From Acidobacteriaceae bacterium (GTDB lineage: Bacteria > Acidobacteriota > Terriglobia > Terriglobales > Acidobacteriaceae), in the NCBI GenBank assembly GCA_003156805.1, contig PMHV01000059.1, positions 353,203-417,202 on the forward strand: a DNA stretch of 64,000 bases, read 5' to 3'. Of this stretch, positions 28,038 to 36,937 are shown one piece after another. Numbering within the stretch: the first letter of the stretch is position 1; each line of letters begins with the position of its first letter. The notes under the pieces are model-generated. The model had not been told where the DNA came from, searched no databases, and saw only the letters and a program-made list of their open reading frames with translations. The position numbers were made by a program, and so were the translations under genes.

Positions 28038-31000
28038 TTATTTCTCCTTCCACTCCGGCACCCGCCCCGGTGTCCACGGCGCACCTGCCGCTTCCATGTC
28101 TTTTTCCAACTTAGCTAGATCCACTTCAATCACCGCGTGCAGCTTGGCAAGTTGGTCGGAAAATTCCGCAGCCGCAATTCCATAGGCGTCGACGTTCGTC
28201 TTTGTCGGCTTGGCCAGGCTAAAACGTTCGCCGTCCATGATCGAATCCACTCGCTCACTAATCGAGGTTGGCACCTGCTCACTCCGCTTCGCCACCTCTA
28301 CATCGCCGCGCAAAGCCCGCAAGATTTCCCGATCGCGCTGCTCAATGGAGTCGGCAACCGCGCCCAGTTGCCGTTCCACTGCCGGCGTCTCGCGCAGCGC
28401 TTCGCGAATCGATTTCAACCGCGCATCCACATTCTCCGAGGTATGCAGCGCTCCCGTAACCGCGCCGTACAGCCGCGCTACTTTACGCCGGAACTCCTCT
28501 TGCGCCGACTCGTCCGCCGCGCTCATCCCCGACGCACCCTCGGCCGCGACCTTAAAACTCTCAGCTCCCACCAGTTCCGTAACCACACCCTCGGATTTTT
28601 GAAACAGCCGCACCGAGTAAGTCCCCGGCAGCACGAGAGGACCAAGGTTTCCCACGGGCGGAAAATCTTCATCCGCTTCTTCGGAGTGCTCACGCACAAT
28701 CGACGCGGGGTAGCGCAGATCCCACGCCGCGCGCTGAAATCCTTCGCTCGCGCTTCCATCCACCCGGCGGACCGGCGCTCCGCTCTCGTCATACACCATA
28801 AAGTAAAGCTCCGGCTTCGCCTCTTCCGCTTCCGCTCGCATCTCGTCATGCGTGGGATAGGGAAGCGTCTGATTTTTCTTCGCCGCTTCTTTTTCGGAGT
28901 CCTGCCGTTTTTCTTTCCTGGTTTTCAGCTTGTCTTTCAGATACGCCGTAAAGACCGCGCCGTAAGGCGGATTCTCCGCCTTATAAAACGCATCTCCCTG
29001 AAATCCTTTTTTCGGGCCGCCTAGCGGATGCCGCTCCACGTATAGCAAAGCATCTTTCACCGGAAAAATCATCGCCGTCTGCTGCACCGATTCCGGCTTG
29101 ATTTGCCTAAGCGGAGTGATGTCATCCAGCACATAGAATCCGCGTCCGAAGGTCGCAATCACCAGATCGCCTTCCCGCGCCTGCAACACCGTGTCGCGCA
29201 CCGCAATCGTCGGCAATCCACCTTTGAGACGCACCCAATGCTGTCCGCCATCGATCGTGAAGAACGCGCCGAATTCCGTTCCGGCAAAAAGAAGACTCGC
29301 GTTCACCGTGTCTTCGGCAAAGGCCACCACCGGACCATTCTCCGGTAAATTGCCCGCGACCGACGTCCACGTCTTCCCCGCGTCCGCCGACTTCAGCAGA
29401 TAAGGTTTGAAGTCCTCATTCTTGTGATTGTCGAACGCGGCGTACACCGTGTTGGCGTCATGCCACGACGCCGCCAGTCGGCTCACGTAAGTCATCTCCG
29501 GCACGCCGGCGAACTTGTCGTACTTCGTCCAGTTCTGGCCGCCGTCGCTCGTCATCTGAATCAATCCGTCGTCGGTGCCAACATAGATCAATCCTTCGTT
29601 CTTCGGCGATTCCGAAAGCGCCACGATGTTTCCATAGAACGAAGTTGACGCATTCTTGGCAACCGCATCCGGGCCCCAAACTTTTCCCATCACCGGCAAC
29701 TTGTTGCGATCAATCTGTCGCGTAAGATCTCCGCTGATGGCCTTCCAGGTATCACCCCGGTCGTCGCTGCGGAAAAGTTTGTTCGCCGCAAAATACAATC
29801 GCGTGTGCAAGTGCGGACTGATAATCAGCGGCGAATCCCAATTCCAGCGCAACGGAGCCTCGCCCTTGCCTGCTTGCGGCTGTAAAACCAACTCCTGCCC
29901 GGTCGGCTTGTCATAGCGCACCAGCACGCCATATTGCGATTCCGAATACACCGTATTCGCATCCACGGGATCGATCTGCGAGTGAAATCCGTCTCCGCCC
30001 GTGGTCACATACCAATCGGAATTCATGATCCCGTTCACATTCCGCGTGCGCGTCGGCCCGCACCACGAAAAATTGTCCTGCGTTCCTCCGCATACGTTGT
30101 AAAAGGGAAGTGCATTGTCCACAGCCACGTCATAGAACTGCACCGTCGGCAAATTCGCCTTGAACTCCCAGCTCCTGGCGTCGTCGTAGGTCTCGTACAT
30201 ACCCCCGTCGGAGCCCAGCAGCCAATGCTTCGTGTTCTCCGGATCGATCCATATGGCGTGATTGTCGCCGTGATGGTTCAATTCATTCACTTTGTGCAGC
30301 GTTTTTCCCCCATCCAGCGATTCGCGCAGGCTCACATTCATCACGAAAATGCGATCCACATTCCTCGGATCGGCAATCACCCGCGCGTAATACATCGCGC
30401 CCACATCGAACTCGTTGCGCCGCTCCCACGTCGCGCCCTTGTCGTTCGAGCGAAAGACTCCCCCTTTGCCGTCCGCCGCTTCAATCGTGGCGTAAACCAC
30501 GTTCGCGTCAACCGGAGAAACCGCCAGCCCGATGCGCCCCATGTCTACCGTAGGCAATCCGTCTGTTTCTCGTCTGCCTCTCGATTCAGTTTTCAGCTTC
30601 TTCCAGGTCGCGCCTGCGTCGGTCGACTTATAGATCGCGCTCTCCGGCCCGCCATCGATCAGCGTAAAAACGTGCCGCCTCCTCTGATACGCCGCTGCGT
30701 ACAGAATGTCAGGATTCGACGGATCAATCGCCACATCCACCACGCCGGTATTCTCGCTGATGGTGAGGACCGCCTTCCAGTTCTTGCCGCCGTCCGTGGT
30801 CTTGTACAGTCCGCGATCTCCGCCCGGCCCCCACAGCGGTCCCTCCGCCGCCACGTACACCACTTTCGAATCGCGCGGATCGATCACCACCCGTCCAATA
30901 TGTTCCGATTTCTTCAGCCCCAAATTCTGCCAGTTCTTCCCGCCATCGTCGGACCGGTAAATTCCATCGCCATAACCCACACTGCGCTGGCTGTTGCTCT

Positions 31001-31457
31001 CGCCCGCGCCCACCCACACCACCGACGCATCGTTCGGATCCAGCGTCACCCATCCGATCGAATACGATCCCTGTTCGTCAAATACCGGACTCCAAGTCGT
31101 CCCATCGTTCTCCGTCTTCCACACCCCGCCCGACGCCACGCCCACGTAATACTCAAACTTGTTCTTCGGATTCACCGCGATCGACATCACTCGCCCCGAA
31201 GCTACCGCCGGCCCAATCGAGCGAAATTTCAGCCCGGCAAAGGTGCCGGCATTCATGCCCGGCTTTTTTTCTTCTTCCTTCTTGTCTTCTTGGTTCGCTT
31301 CCGCTGGCGCGCTCTTATTCTGTTGATTCTTCGCCGATTTCTTACTCTCGGTCGAAGTCGGCGCCGTCTGCGCCTTCACGTCCGCGTCCTGCGCAAGAGA
31401 AGTGAGCGGGAATGCGAATAAGACCGCAGCGAAGAGTGCACCTAGCGGCAATTTCAC
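28038..31457 (-). CDS. Large secreted BNR/sortilin-like repeat protein
   Basis: About 1140 aa. Start GTG 31457 is preferred: GGAG lies 6 nt upstream and the product then opens with a signal peptide (KLPLGALFAAVLFAFPLTSLAQ); ATG 31493 would add 12 residues. After a Lys/Glu-rich linker come many BNR/Asp-box repeats (S-x-D-x-G-x-T-W: SDDGGKNW, TTDGGKNW, STDAGATW, SNDKGATW, RSDDRGDTW, TSDGGQNW) forming two likely beta-propellers, then a C-terminal helical region. Such proteins are frequent in acidobacteria; the ligand or enzyme activity is unknown (sialidase annotations rest only on the repeats). Predicted extracytoplasmic. Confidence 0.88.
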   Translation of the reverse strand: MKLPLGALFAAVLFAFPLTSLAQDADVKAQTAPTSTESKKSAKNQQNKSAPAEANQEDKKEEEKKPGMNAGTFAGLKFRSIGPAVASGRVMSIAVNPKNKFEYYVGVASGGVWKTENDGTTWSPVFDEQGSYSIGWVTLDPNDASVVWVGAGESNSQRSVGYGDGIYRSDDGGKNWQNLGLKKSEHIGRVVIDPRDSKVVYVAAEGPLWGPGGDRGLYKTTDGGKNWKAVLTISENTGVVDVAIDPSNPDILYAAAYQRRRHVFTLIDGGPESAIYKSTDAGATWKKLKTESRGRRETDGLPTVDMGRIGLAVSPVDANVVYATIEAADGKGGVFRSNDKGATWERRNEFDVGAMYYARVIADPRNVDRIFVMNVSLRESLDGGKTLHKVNELNHHGDNHAIWIDPENTKHWLLGSDGGMYETYDDARSWEFKANLPTVQFYDVAVDNALPFYNVCGGTQDNFSWCGPTRTRNVNGIMNSDWYVTTGGDGFHSQIDPVDANTVYSESQYGVLVRYDKPTGQELVLQPQAGKGEAPLRWNWDSPLIISPHLHTRLYFAANKLFRSDDRGDTWKAISGDLTRQIDRNKLPVMGKVWGPDAVAKNASTSFYGNIVALSESPKNEGLIYVGTDDGLIQMTSDGGQNWTKYDKFAGVPEMTYVSRLAASWHDANTVYAAFDNHKNEDFKPYLLKSADAGKTWTSVAGNLPENGPVVAFAEDTVNASLLFAGTEFGAFFTIDGGQHWVRLKGGLPTIAVRDTVLQAREGDLVIATFGRGFYVLDDITPLRQIKPESVQQTAMIFPVKDALLYVERHPLGGPKKGFQGDAFYKAENPPYGAVFTAYLKDKLKTRKEKRQDSEKEAAKKNQTLPYPTHDEMRAEAEEAKPELYFMVYDESGAPVRRVDGSASEGFQRAAWDLRYPASIVREHSEEADEDFPPVGNLGPLVLPGTYSVRLFQKSEGVVTELVGAESFKVAAEGASGMSAADESAQEEFRRKVARLYGAVTGALHTSENVDARLKSIREALRETPAVERQLGAVADSIEQRDREILRALRGDVEVAKRSEQVPTSISERVDSIMDGERFSLAKPTKTNVDAYGIAAAEFSDQLAKLHAVIEVDLAKLEKDMEAAGAPWTPGRVPEWKEK

Positions 31458-31484
31458 AGAAGTCTCCGATCCAAAGATTTCCAA

Positions 31485-31512
31485 AACTGACATGTATAAA
31501 CTGATATGTATA
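31485..31512 (-). repeat. Tandem 14-bp operator-like repeat upstream of the BNR gene
   Basis: Two adjacent units, AACTGACATGTATA and AACTGATATGTATA (plus strand), differing at one base, 28-55 bp upstream of the preferred GTG start. Each contains ACATGT/ATATGT. Direct repeats at this spacing suggest a regulator site overlapping the promoter; TATACA on the minus strand could serve as -10. Confidence 0.55.
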
Positions 31513-31610
31513 ACAGGAATCGAGCCGAGAGAAGCGCCGATTCGCGTCGGCGATCTTCTTCGCGCCCTTCGCGGCGGTTCTTTGCGGACTTTGCGGTCAA
31601 CGCCGGGTGC

Positions 31611-31640
31611 CCCATTTCTCGCGCTTTTGCGAGAAGTGGG
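31611..31640. repeat. Intergenic hairpin (12-bp stem, 6-nt loop)
   Basis: CCCATTTCTCGC and GCGAGAAGTGGG pair with one G-T-type mismatch around GCTTTT. It lies in the divergent gap before the thioesterase gene, next to TTCGCGCCCTTCGCGG-like repeats. Confidence 0.6.
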
Positions 31641-31692
31641 TCTTTTGACTTTGACGCCAAGCGGAGAATCATACCCGCGCTAGAATCATTCC

Positions 31693-32157
31693 ATGCCACC
31701 GAAATCCCAAGGCCACGATACCCGTTACCTGAAAATGCAGAAGAACTACTGCTTCGTCTGCGGCCAGGACAATCCCGAAGGCATGAAGCTCAAGTTCATC
31801 CTCGACGAAGCCCGTCAAACCTTCGTCTGCCGCTTCCGCCTCAGCAACCGCTATACCGGACCGCCCGGCCACACCCACGGCGGCATCATCGCCTCCATCC
31901 TCGACGACGCCATGGGCAAGGTCAACAAACTCCACCACGTCGTCGCCCTCACCCGTGAGATGACCATCGAATACCTCAAGCCCGTCCCGCTGCACAAACC
32001 CCTCCGCGTCGAAGGCCGCGAAATCGAAGTCCGCGGCCGCACCCACGTCAACGCCGCAGAAATCCTCAACGAAAAAAATGAAGTCCTGGCCCGCAGCCGC
32101 GGCATCTTCATCGCCATCGACCCCGAAAAAATGTTCGCCAAATATGTCAATCGCTGA
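31693..32157 (+). CDS. Hotdog-fold thioesterase family protein (PaaI-like)
   Basis: 154 aa. The hotdog signature is seen in GPPGHTHGGIIASILDDAMGKV (about residues 56-77), where the His-Gly-Gly and Asp match PaaI/4HBT-type acyl-CoA thioesterases, and in REMTIEYLKPVPLHKPLRVEG. The N-terminus has NYCFVCGQDNPEGMKL, a CxxC-containing segment found in a subset of these proteins. Predicted cytosolic acyl-CoA hydrolase; substrate unknown. A strong hairpin lies 55 bp downstream. Confidence 0.85.
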   Translation: MPPKSQGHDTRYLKMQKNYCFVCGQDNPEGMKLKFILDEARQTFVCRFRLSNRYTGPPGHTHGGIIASILDDAMGKVNKLHHVVALTREMTIEYLKPVPLHKPLRVEGREIEVRGRTHVNAAEILNEKNEVLARSRGIFIAIDPEKMFAKYVNR

Positions 32158-32212
32158 CAAGCCTCGCCACTCTTCGGATTTGTCGTCCCGAGGATTTGTC
32201 ATCCTGAGCGTA

Positions 32213-32242
32213 GCGTTTCGGACCGCTTGCGGTCCGAAACGC
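32213..32242. repeat. REP-like hairpin (13-bp perfect stem) in a CATCCTGAGCG context
   Basis: GCGTTTCGGACCG and CGGTCCGAAACGC pair perfectly around CTTG. It is bordered by ATCCTGAGCGTAGCG on the left and CGAAGTCGAAGGATCC on the right, giving a second outer ATCCT/AGGAT pairing. It may also act as a transcription barrier after the thioesterase gene, though there is no T-tract. Confidence 0.75.
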
Positions 32243-32362
32243 GAAGTCGAAGGATCCCTTTCTCCTTACCCTGACGACGACCCCGCGAGGAGTCCTCTCC
32301 TCGAACCTTCGGTCGCGCCAACCCGGAGTACCGCGAATTATCAATGGGCTGTAAAATAGGTC

Positions 32363-33367
32363 ATGGCAGGCGATTATGCGTTGTCTGCTCATCCTTCGCG
32401 CTTGCGAAAAGGTACCCACGGTATTCACAACATGTCCCCAAACAACGGAAAAACGAACAACGGCGCCTCCACCAGCCTCCGCCTCAAAACCGGCCTTGCC
32501 GAAATGCTAAAAGGCGGCGTCATCATGGACGTAACCACCCCCGCCCAGGCCACCATCGCCGAACAAGCCGGAGCCGTCGCCGTCATGGCCCTCGAACGCG
32601 TCCCCGCGCAAATCCGCGCCGAAGGCGGCGTAGCCCGCATGGCCTCGCCCAAAATCATTCGCGAGATCATGGCCGCAGTCTCCATCCCGGTCATGGCCAA
32701 GTGCCGCATCGGACACTTCGCCGAAGCCCAAATTCTCGAAGAGCTCGGCGTCGACTACATCGACGAATCCGAAGTCCTCACCCCCGCCGACGAAGCCCAC
32801 CACGTCGATAAGCACGCCTTCAAGGTCCCATTCGTCTGCGGCGCCCGCAATCTCGGCGAAGCCCTGCGCCGCATCGCCGAAGGCGCAGCCATGATCCGCA
32901 CCAAGGGCGAAGCCGGCACCGGAGACGTAGTCCACGCCGTAAAGCACATCCGCCAAATCGTCCAGGAGATGAAAATCCTCACGGTGCTCGGCGAAGAAGA
33001 ACTCTACGCCAAAGCCAAAGAGCACGCCGCACCCTACGAACTGATAAAGATGGTAGCGAAAGCGGGCAAGCTCCCAGTCCCAAATTTCAGCGCGGGAGGC
33101 ATAGCCACCCCAGCCGACGCCAGCCTGGTAATGCAGCTAGGAGCCGAAGCCGTCTTCGTAGGCAGCGGCATCTTCATGAAAGACAGCACCACCTTCGCCG
33201 ACCCCGCCGAAGCCGCCAAGCGAGCCAGAGCCATCGTTAAAGCCGCCACCCACTTCAACGACCCTAAAGTATTACTCGAAGTCAGCGAAGATTTGGCGGG
33301 AGCGATGAAGGGGCTGGCTGTGGCCGGTTTGGACGAGGCGCATATGCTACAAACCAGGGGCTGGTAA
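32363..33367 (+). CDS. pdxS: Pyridoxal 5'-phosphate synthase lyase subunit
   Basis: Makes PLP from ribose 5-phosphate, glyceraldehyde 3-phosphate and ammonia supplied by PdxT. Near full-length identity to the family is evident: [33 protein letters not shown] (catalytic Lys in [10 protein letters not shown]), [13 protein letters not shown], and [16 protein letters not shown] 32363 gives 334 aa; ATG 32432 ([11 protein letters not shown]) gives 311 aa, closer to the usual ~295, but neither has a strong Shine-Dalgarno. pdxT lies 3.7 kb downstream rather than adjacent. Confidence 0.96.
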   Translation: MAGDYALSAHPSRLRKGTHGIHNMSPNNGKTNNGASTSLRLKTGLAEMLKGGVIMDVTTPAQATIAEQAGAVAVMALERVPAQIRAEGGVARMASPKIIREIMAAVSIPVMAKCRIGHFAEAQILEELGVDYIDESEVLTPADEAHHVDKHAFKVPFVCGARNLGEALRRIAEGAAMIRTKGEAGTGDVVHAVKHIRQIVQEMKILTVLGEEELYAKAKEHAAPYELIKMVAKAGKLPVPNFSAGGIATPADASLVMQLGAEAVFVGSGIFMKDSTTFADPAEAAKRARAIVKAATHFNDPKVLLEVSEDLAGAMKGLAVAGLDEAHMLQTRGW

Positions 33368-33411
33368 CGTAATTTACCGTCCCCAAACTGAGTGAGGCGG
33401 TTGTATCTCGA

Positions 33412-34533
33412 ATGAAGAAGAAGAAATTATTGACAGCAACCGCGCTCATAACGATGGGTGTGTTGGTGGCGATATCAGCAGCAATGGTACATCTATGGAG
33501 ACGACATAACCTAGAGCGTGTGAGAGCGAACAAGCTTGAAGCGATGCCTCGAAAATCAGCCTCCGTTCCCCATTTCTTTCAGATCGTGCTTTCATCCTTT
33601 GACCCCGATGTCAAACATCTGTCGGCGAAAGTGACCAGCCACGTGAGTGTAGGAGTCCTATTTTCTTGTGCATTTCCGAAGATCAGACAGGCCGTGTTGA
33701 TGGGACCTTACGCTCCAGCCCCAATCGGCGCACAGTGTTATTTTGCACATCCAGTTGTTACCGACGGTACTACGTTCGATCCGGCTTCCGACACCATCAA
33801 GACGTTCTTCTTTGATCGAGAGGTAATTGGTGTACCGTTTACGGATCCAAAATACTACGAGCCCGACAAACCGTCCCCTGAGCCGATAACTGATGAGCTC
33901 GGGGTTATTGGTGATCCTGGCCTCTATCCGTTCGATTCGTATCTCGTGATGATTCGTATCGACGGGCCGGGTTTTATCGTCGACGAGGATCGCGAAAGTG
34001 AACAAAACTCCGCAGATGCGGCTGAATTCTTGGGAATAGCTCCGGAGAAGCTTTACAAGCAGCTAGCGCCCTTCAGTGGGGACCAAAGTCGAATCAAATT
34101 TGAGGTCCCAGGATTTGTATACAGCAGTCTTGATGGAAATGGCTTAAAGTCCAGGGGCGTCCCATGGAGTCCTTTTCAGCGTGAAAAGGATGGTCAGCGT
34201 CCGGCCTTCATTTTCTTGGAAATGAGACGTGCTCTCCTTCTGCGGGTGACGACCATCATTGTCGGATTCTTGGCTGTCGCCTATGCACTTATTGTGGGAT
34301 GCTTTACCACGCCCGAGGAATATCTGAAGACAATAGCGGCGTCCTTTTTATCTTTCTGGGCGTTACGGAGTGTCTTGACCGGCAGTGCGCCAAAGGTACC
34401 CACAATAATTGACTATGCCACAATGGCGTTATTCGCACTGCCGATTGGAATGATTCTATTTAGATATCTAAGATCGCGGTGGCGAGTAAGAAATGCTGGG
34501 AAGGTGAGCAATGTTGAGTCACAGGACGGGTGA
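33412..34533 (+). CDS. Membrane-anchored protein, unknown (DUF4436-like topology)
   Basis: 373 aa. One N-terminal helix (ALITMGVLVAISAAMVHLW), an extracytoplasmic domain of about 230 residues, then three C-terminal helices (about 275-357: VTTIIVGFLAVAYALIVGCF; YLKTIAASFLSFWALRSVL; IIDYATMALFALPIGMILF). This layout and the ALRSVL-x-P-x-x-x-DYA pattern recall DUF4436 proteins, but I cannot confirm homology. Codon use is visibly more A/T-rich than pdxS or pdxT, suggesting transfer. It starts 44 bp after pdxS and lies in the insertion that separates pdxS from pdxT. Confidence 0.65.
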   Translation: MKKKKLLTATALITMGVLVAISAAMVHLWRRHNLERVRANKLEAMPRKSASVPHFFQIVLSSFDPDVKHLSAKVTSHVSVGVLFSCAFPKIRQAVLMGPYAPAPIGAQCYFAHPVVTDGTTFDPASDTIKTFFFDREVIGVPFTDPKYYEPDKPSPEPITDELGVIGDPGLYPFDSYLVMIRIDGPGFIVDEDRESEQNSADAAEFLGIAPEKLYKQLAPFSGDQSRIKFEVPGFVYSSLDGNGLKSRGVPWSPFQREKDGQRPAFIFLEMRRALLLRVTTIIVGFLAVAYALIVGCFTTPEEYLKTIAASFLSFWALRSVLTGSAPKVPTIIDYATMALFALPIGMILFRYLRSRWRVRNAGKVSNVESQDG

Positions 34534-34972
34534 CCCGCGGGTGGCCCGCCTCTGATTTTTTATAAGAAACCGGGACAGACTGGACCATCCCCGCATTTCG
34601 ATGGCCGGCAGCTGGAGTGAAGCGTCCCGCCTGTACGCAGTTTCTTTTCGTTGATAGGTAGGTCACGCGGCCAGTAGAATTGGGCTATTGCTGGATCGAC
34701 GCTATGACCTCAGATGGATACGAAGCGCCTCCGCCGCCCCGTAAGGGCGACAAGCTTTTTCGTGGGGATCTGCACGACTGGAAAAATAATGCTTGTCTGC
34801 GAGACGGGCGGGTGGCCCAGGTCTGATCCCATGTCTCGCAAAACCGGCGAGACATGGGGCACCCCAGTCCATCTTCGCCCCAGTCCGTCTTCCTGATGTG
34901 CCCAATGAGTTGGGAGAGTGGAAGCAGGCGGGTGGCCCCAGGTCTCGACCGCCTGCTGCGGCCAACCCGGAT
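34534..34972. other. Intergenic region with REP-like fragments
   Basis: 439 bp without a convincing gene. It holds partial GCGGGTGGCCC repeat fragments (about 34540, 34806, 34928) and a hairpin at 34829-34857. Short open frames here are repeat translations. Confidence 0.55.
34829..34857. repeat. Hairpin repeat, ATGTCTCGC family, copy 1
   Basis: CCATGTCTCGC and GCGAGACATGG form an 11-bp perfect stem with a 7-nt loop. A second copy is at 35724-35748. Both follow a CAGGTCT motif. Confidence 0.75.
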
Positions 34973-35371
34973 TTATTGTTGGACAAAAGGGAACCATAAG
35001 TGCTTGGCGGGATGCTCATTGCCTACCCAGGACATGATGACCCCAAATGTAGTCATCAAAGTCCCGATGATAATGACAAAAAACTGCCCGATGCGAATCG
35101 TCGCCGTCGTTCTGTCAGCTTCCTCAGTTTGCAGCAGAGGACCAAGCAGCACGTCCTGTTTCCAATGACACATCCGGATCATAAATGCGTAGAACGCAGA
35201 TGCAAGCAGGACAAGCAACGGAATCAGCCAGCCGCCTTTGAGCACACTTTTGGAAAAATCCTGGGTGCCAAGTGCCAGGCAGAACGCAACACTCTGCGCG
35301 AAGGAAAAACCGGCTATGGCATCTGCGTACGCGCCGAGTCGAGTGCCAAGTTCGTTGGCGTCACGGGCCAT
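34973..35371 (-). CDS. Small membrane protein, unknown
   Basis: 132 aa from ATG 35371, with a strong GGAGGAG 7 nt upstream. Three hydrophobic segments are visible (FAQSVAFCLALG; WLIPLLVLLASAFYAFMI; IGQFFVIIIGTLMTTFGVIMSWV). The upstream extension of the frame runs through the tandem repeats and is not coding. No family recognised. An orphan in the pdxS-pdxT insertion. Confidence 0.6.
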   Translation of the reverse strand: MARDANELGTRLGAYADAIAGFSFAQSVAFCLALGTQDFSKSVLKGGWLIPLLVLLASAFYAFMIRMCHWKQDVLLGPLLQTEEADRTTATIRIGQFFVIIIGTLMTTFGVIMSWVGNEHPAKHLWFPFVQQ

Positions 35372-35420
35372 TAGGAACTCCTCCAAAAAAAGAATGCGGC
35401 GATGATACCAGCACTTAAGG

Positions 35421-35631
35421 GCGGGTGGCCCACCCTTCGCTCTTTGAAGGGTGGGATTCCCGAATACCTGCAGCATAGGCCTTTGGGTGGGGCGGGTGGC
35501 CCACCCTTCGCTCTTTGAAGGGTGGGACTCCGAATACCTGCAGCATAGGCCTTTGGGTGGGGCGGGTGGCCCACCCTTCGCTCTTTGAAGGGTGGGATTC
35601 CCGAATGCCTGCAGCATAGGCCTTTGGGTGG
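35421..35631. repeat. Three tandem 70-71-bp REP-like units
   Basis: Units begin at 35421, 35492 and 35562, each starting GCGGGTGGCCCACCC and ending CATAGGCCTTTGGGTGG. Each carries a perfect hairpin, CCCACCCTTC / GAAGGGTGGG with a 7-nt GCTCTTT loop (unit 1: 35429-35455); unit 2 is one base shorter. A fourth, diverged copy is at 36536-36597. There is no spacer sequence, so it is not a CRISPR array. Confidence 0.92.
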
Positions 35632-35723
35632 CGCAGCGCTTCCAGCGCTGCGATTCAAGCGCTTATGCCGATCGGCTTTAGCCGCTGAGGTAAGCCGGGT
35701 GCCGCAGGTCTCCAGCCCCTGCG

Positions 35724-35748
35724 ATGTCTCGCAAAAACAGCGAGACAT
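35724..35748. repeat. Hairpin repeat, ATGTCTCGC family, copy 2
   Basis: ATGTCTCGC and GCGAGACAT pair around AAAAACA. Same family as the hairpin at 34829-34857. Confidence 0.7.
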
Positions 35749-35904
35749 GGAGCACCCACCATACACCACTCCTCACCCAATGAGTAACAGAGAAGGAGTC
35801 CAATCATGCCGGGTTCCCAGTTACGGGCCGTGAAAGTTTATTGACTGTTGATGACTCTTGGCTTGTAATCTATCGCGTATGCTCTGGCCGTACTGGAGTG
35901 GAGT

Positions 35905-36519
35905 ATGACAAAGAAGCACGAAGAGAAAATGGCTGAACTGGACCGCGAGCAGCACATAGCAGGGCTTAAGGTGGCTGGCGAAATTCTCGCGCTCGCAGTG
36001 ACGATCTCTGCCGCGGGAGGGACACCGCCACCCGCTCCCGCGGACAACGCACAACAAGACAGCCGAGTTGTTCGAGTGCTGACACCTGAGCAGGAGAAGC
36101 AGGTACGTAGTCCAGTTACTCTTCTAGGTTACCCCGATTTTTCCAAAACCACGGGATCGGCGGATGCCTACTGCGTAAGTTTCCACGGCGCTGATGGCTT
36201 TTACGACCGCGTCGACGTATGCATTCGTCCGGATCAGGTGTTACAACCTCATCTTTTGGTACCTCTGCGTGCTGGAACTAAGGCCTCAACGCCGAGCATC
36301 GAGGTAAGCTCGACGCTATCTTACGAGCAAGGGCCGTCGACACTCTTGCTCGAAAGACAACAGCTCATCGAGTCCCTGACAAGTTATATCGGCAACAACC
36401 CTGAGCAACTGACAAGGATGGAGGAATTGTTCGGTCGAGTAGAGAGGGTGACGATTACCCACGCGACCCCAGCGGGGATTCCGGCCGGGGCAGATTCGCC
36501 CGAGTCCGGCAAGCCATGA
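35905..36519 (+). CDS. Hypothetical protein with N-terminal helix and Pro-rich linker
   Basis: 204 aa. The charged N-terminus (MTKKHEEKMAELDREQ) leads to one hydrophobic segment (VAGEILALAVTISAAGG), then PPPAPAD and a soluble domain of about 140 residues without recognisable motifs. GGAG lies just upstream of the ATG. It is flanked on both sides by copies of the same ~130-bp repeat (35574-35699 and 36536-36666), which suggests it is mobile or was captured between repeats. Function unknown. Confidence 0.55.
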   Translation: MTKKHEEKMAELDREQHIAGLKVAGEILALAVTISAAGGTPPPAPADNAQQDSRVVRVLTPEQEKQVRSPVTLLGYPDFSKTTGSADAYCVSFHGADGFYDRVDVCIRPDQVLQPHLLVPLRAGTKASTPSIEVSSTLSYEQGPSTLLLERQQLIESLTSYIGNNPEQLTRMEELFGRVERVTITHATPAGIPAGADSPESGKP

Positions 36520-36535
36520 CGTGGGGGGCCAGCTG

Positions 36536-36666
36536 GCCCACCCTTCGCTCTTTGAAGGATGGGATTCCCGAATGCCCGAAGCATAGGCCTTTAGGTGGCG
36601 CAGCGCTTCCAGCGCTGCGATTCAAGCGCTTATGCCGAGCGGCTTTAGCCGCTGAGGTAAGCCGGG
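36536..36666. repeat. REP-like composite repeat, fourth copy
   Basis: Repeats the CCCACCCTTCGCTCTTTGAAGG hairpin unit, here with changes (GGATGGG), followed by GCGCAGCGCTTCCAGCGCTGCG and the CGGCTTTAGCCGCTGAGGTAAG tail, in the same order as 35574-35699. Confidence 0.88.
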
Positions 36667-36911
36667 ACACTTCTTAGTCGCAGCCTAAGTTCGGCCGAAG
36701 ACACCCAGAGCTTTTTTCCACAACTCAATGTGACATCCAACCTTGCGCTGACAATCACATTGGCGCGATCATGGTCGAGGCCGTGACGGTTGGCACAAGC
36801 CAACTAGGCCCGCCCCGAAGTCCTTTGTTTCACGGATTTTAGTATCTAAGTTCTTTGAAAGACGTATTTTGCGGGGAATTTCAGCGCTAACCCGATGATT
36901 CCATTACGCCA

Positions 36912-36937
36912 GGGGGGTGGGGGGTATACCCCTTTTT
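36912..36937. repeat. G-rich tract with GGGGTATACCCC palindrome and T-run
   Basis: Two six-G runs separated by T, running into GGGGTATACCCC (36921-36932) and then TTTTT. It could be a short terminator-like stem or a G-quadruplex-forming element. Confidence 0.5.

Larger units (their letters stand above)
35372..35904. repeat. Repeat array between orphan genes
   Basis: 533 bp made largely of repeats: three 70-71-bp tandem units (35421-35631), a GCGCAGCGCTTCC hairpin element (35631-35699) and a second ATGTCTCGC hairpin. No gene is supported. Confidence 0.8.

Noticed and set aside
29934-31421. Long open frame (495 codons) opposite the BNR protein
   Set aside because: Composition is shadow-like, and the minus-strand frame has clear repeated Asp-box motifs.
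35421-35631. Regularly spaced repeats as a CRISPR array
   Set aside because: Units are directly adjacent, 70-71 bp, with no unique spacers and no cas genes nearby; they are REP-like.
34973-35769. Frames encoding PPKGLCC-type and KERRVGHPP-type peptides
   Set aside because: These are translations of the tandem hairpin repeats.
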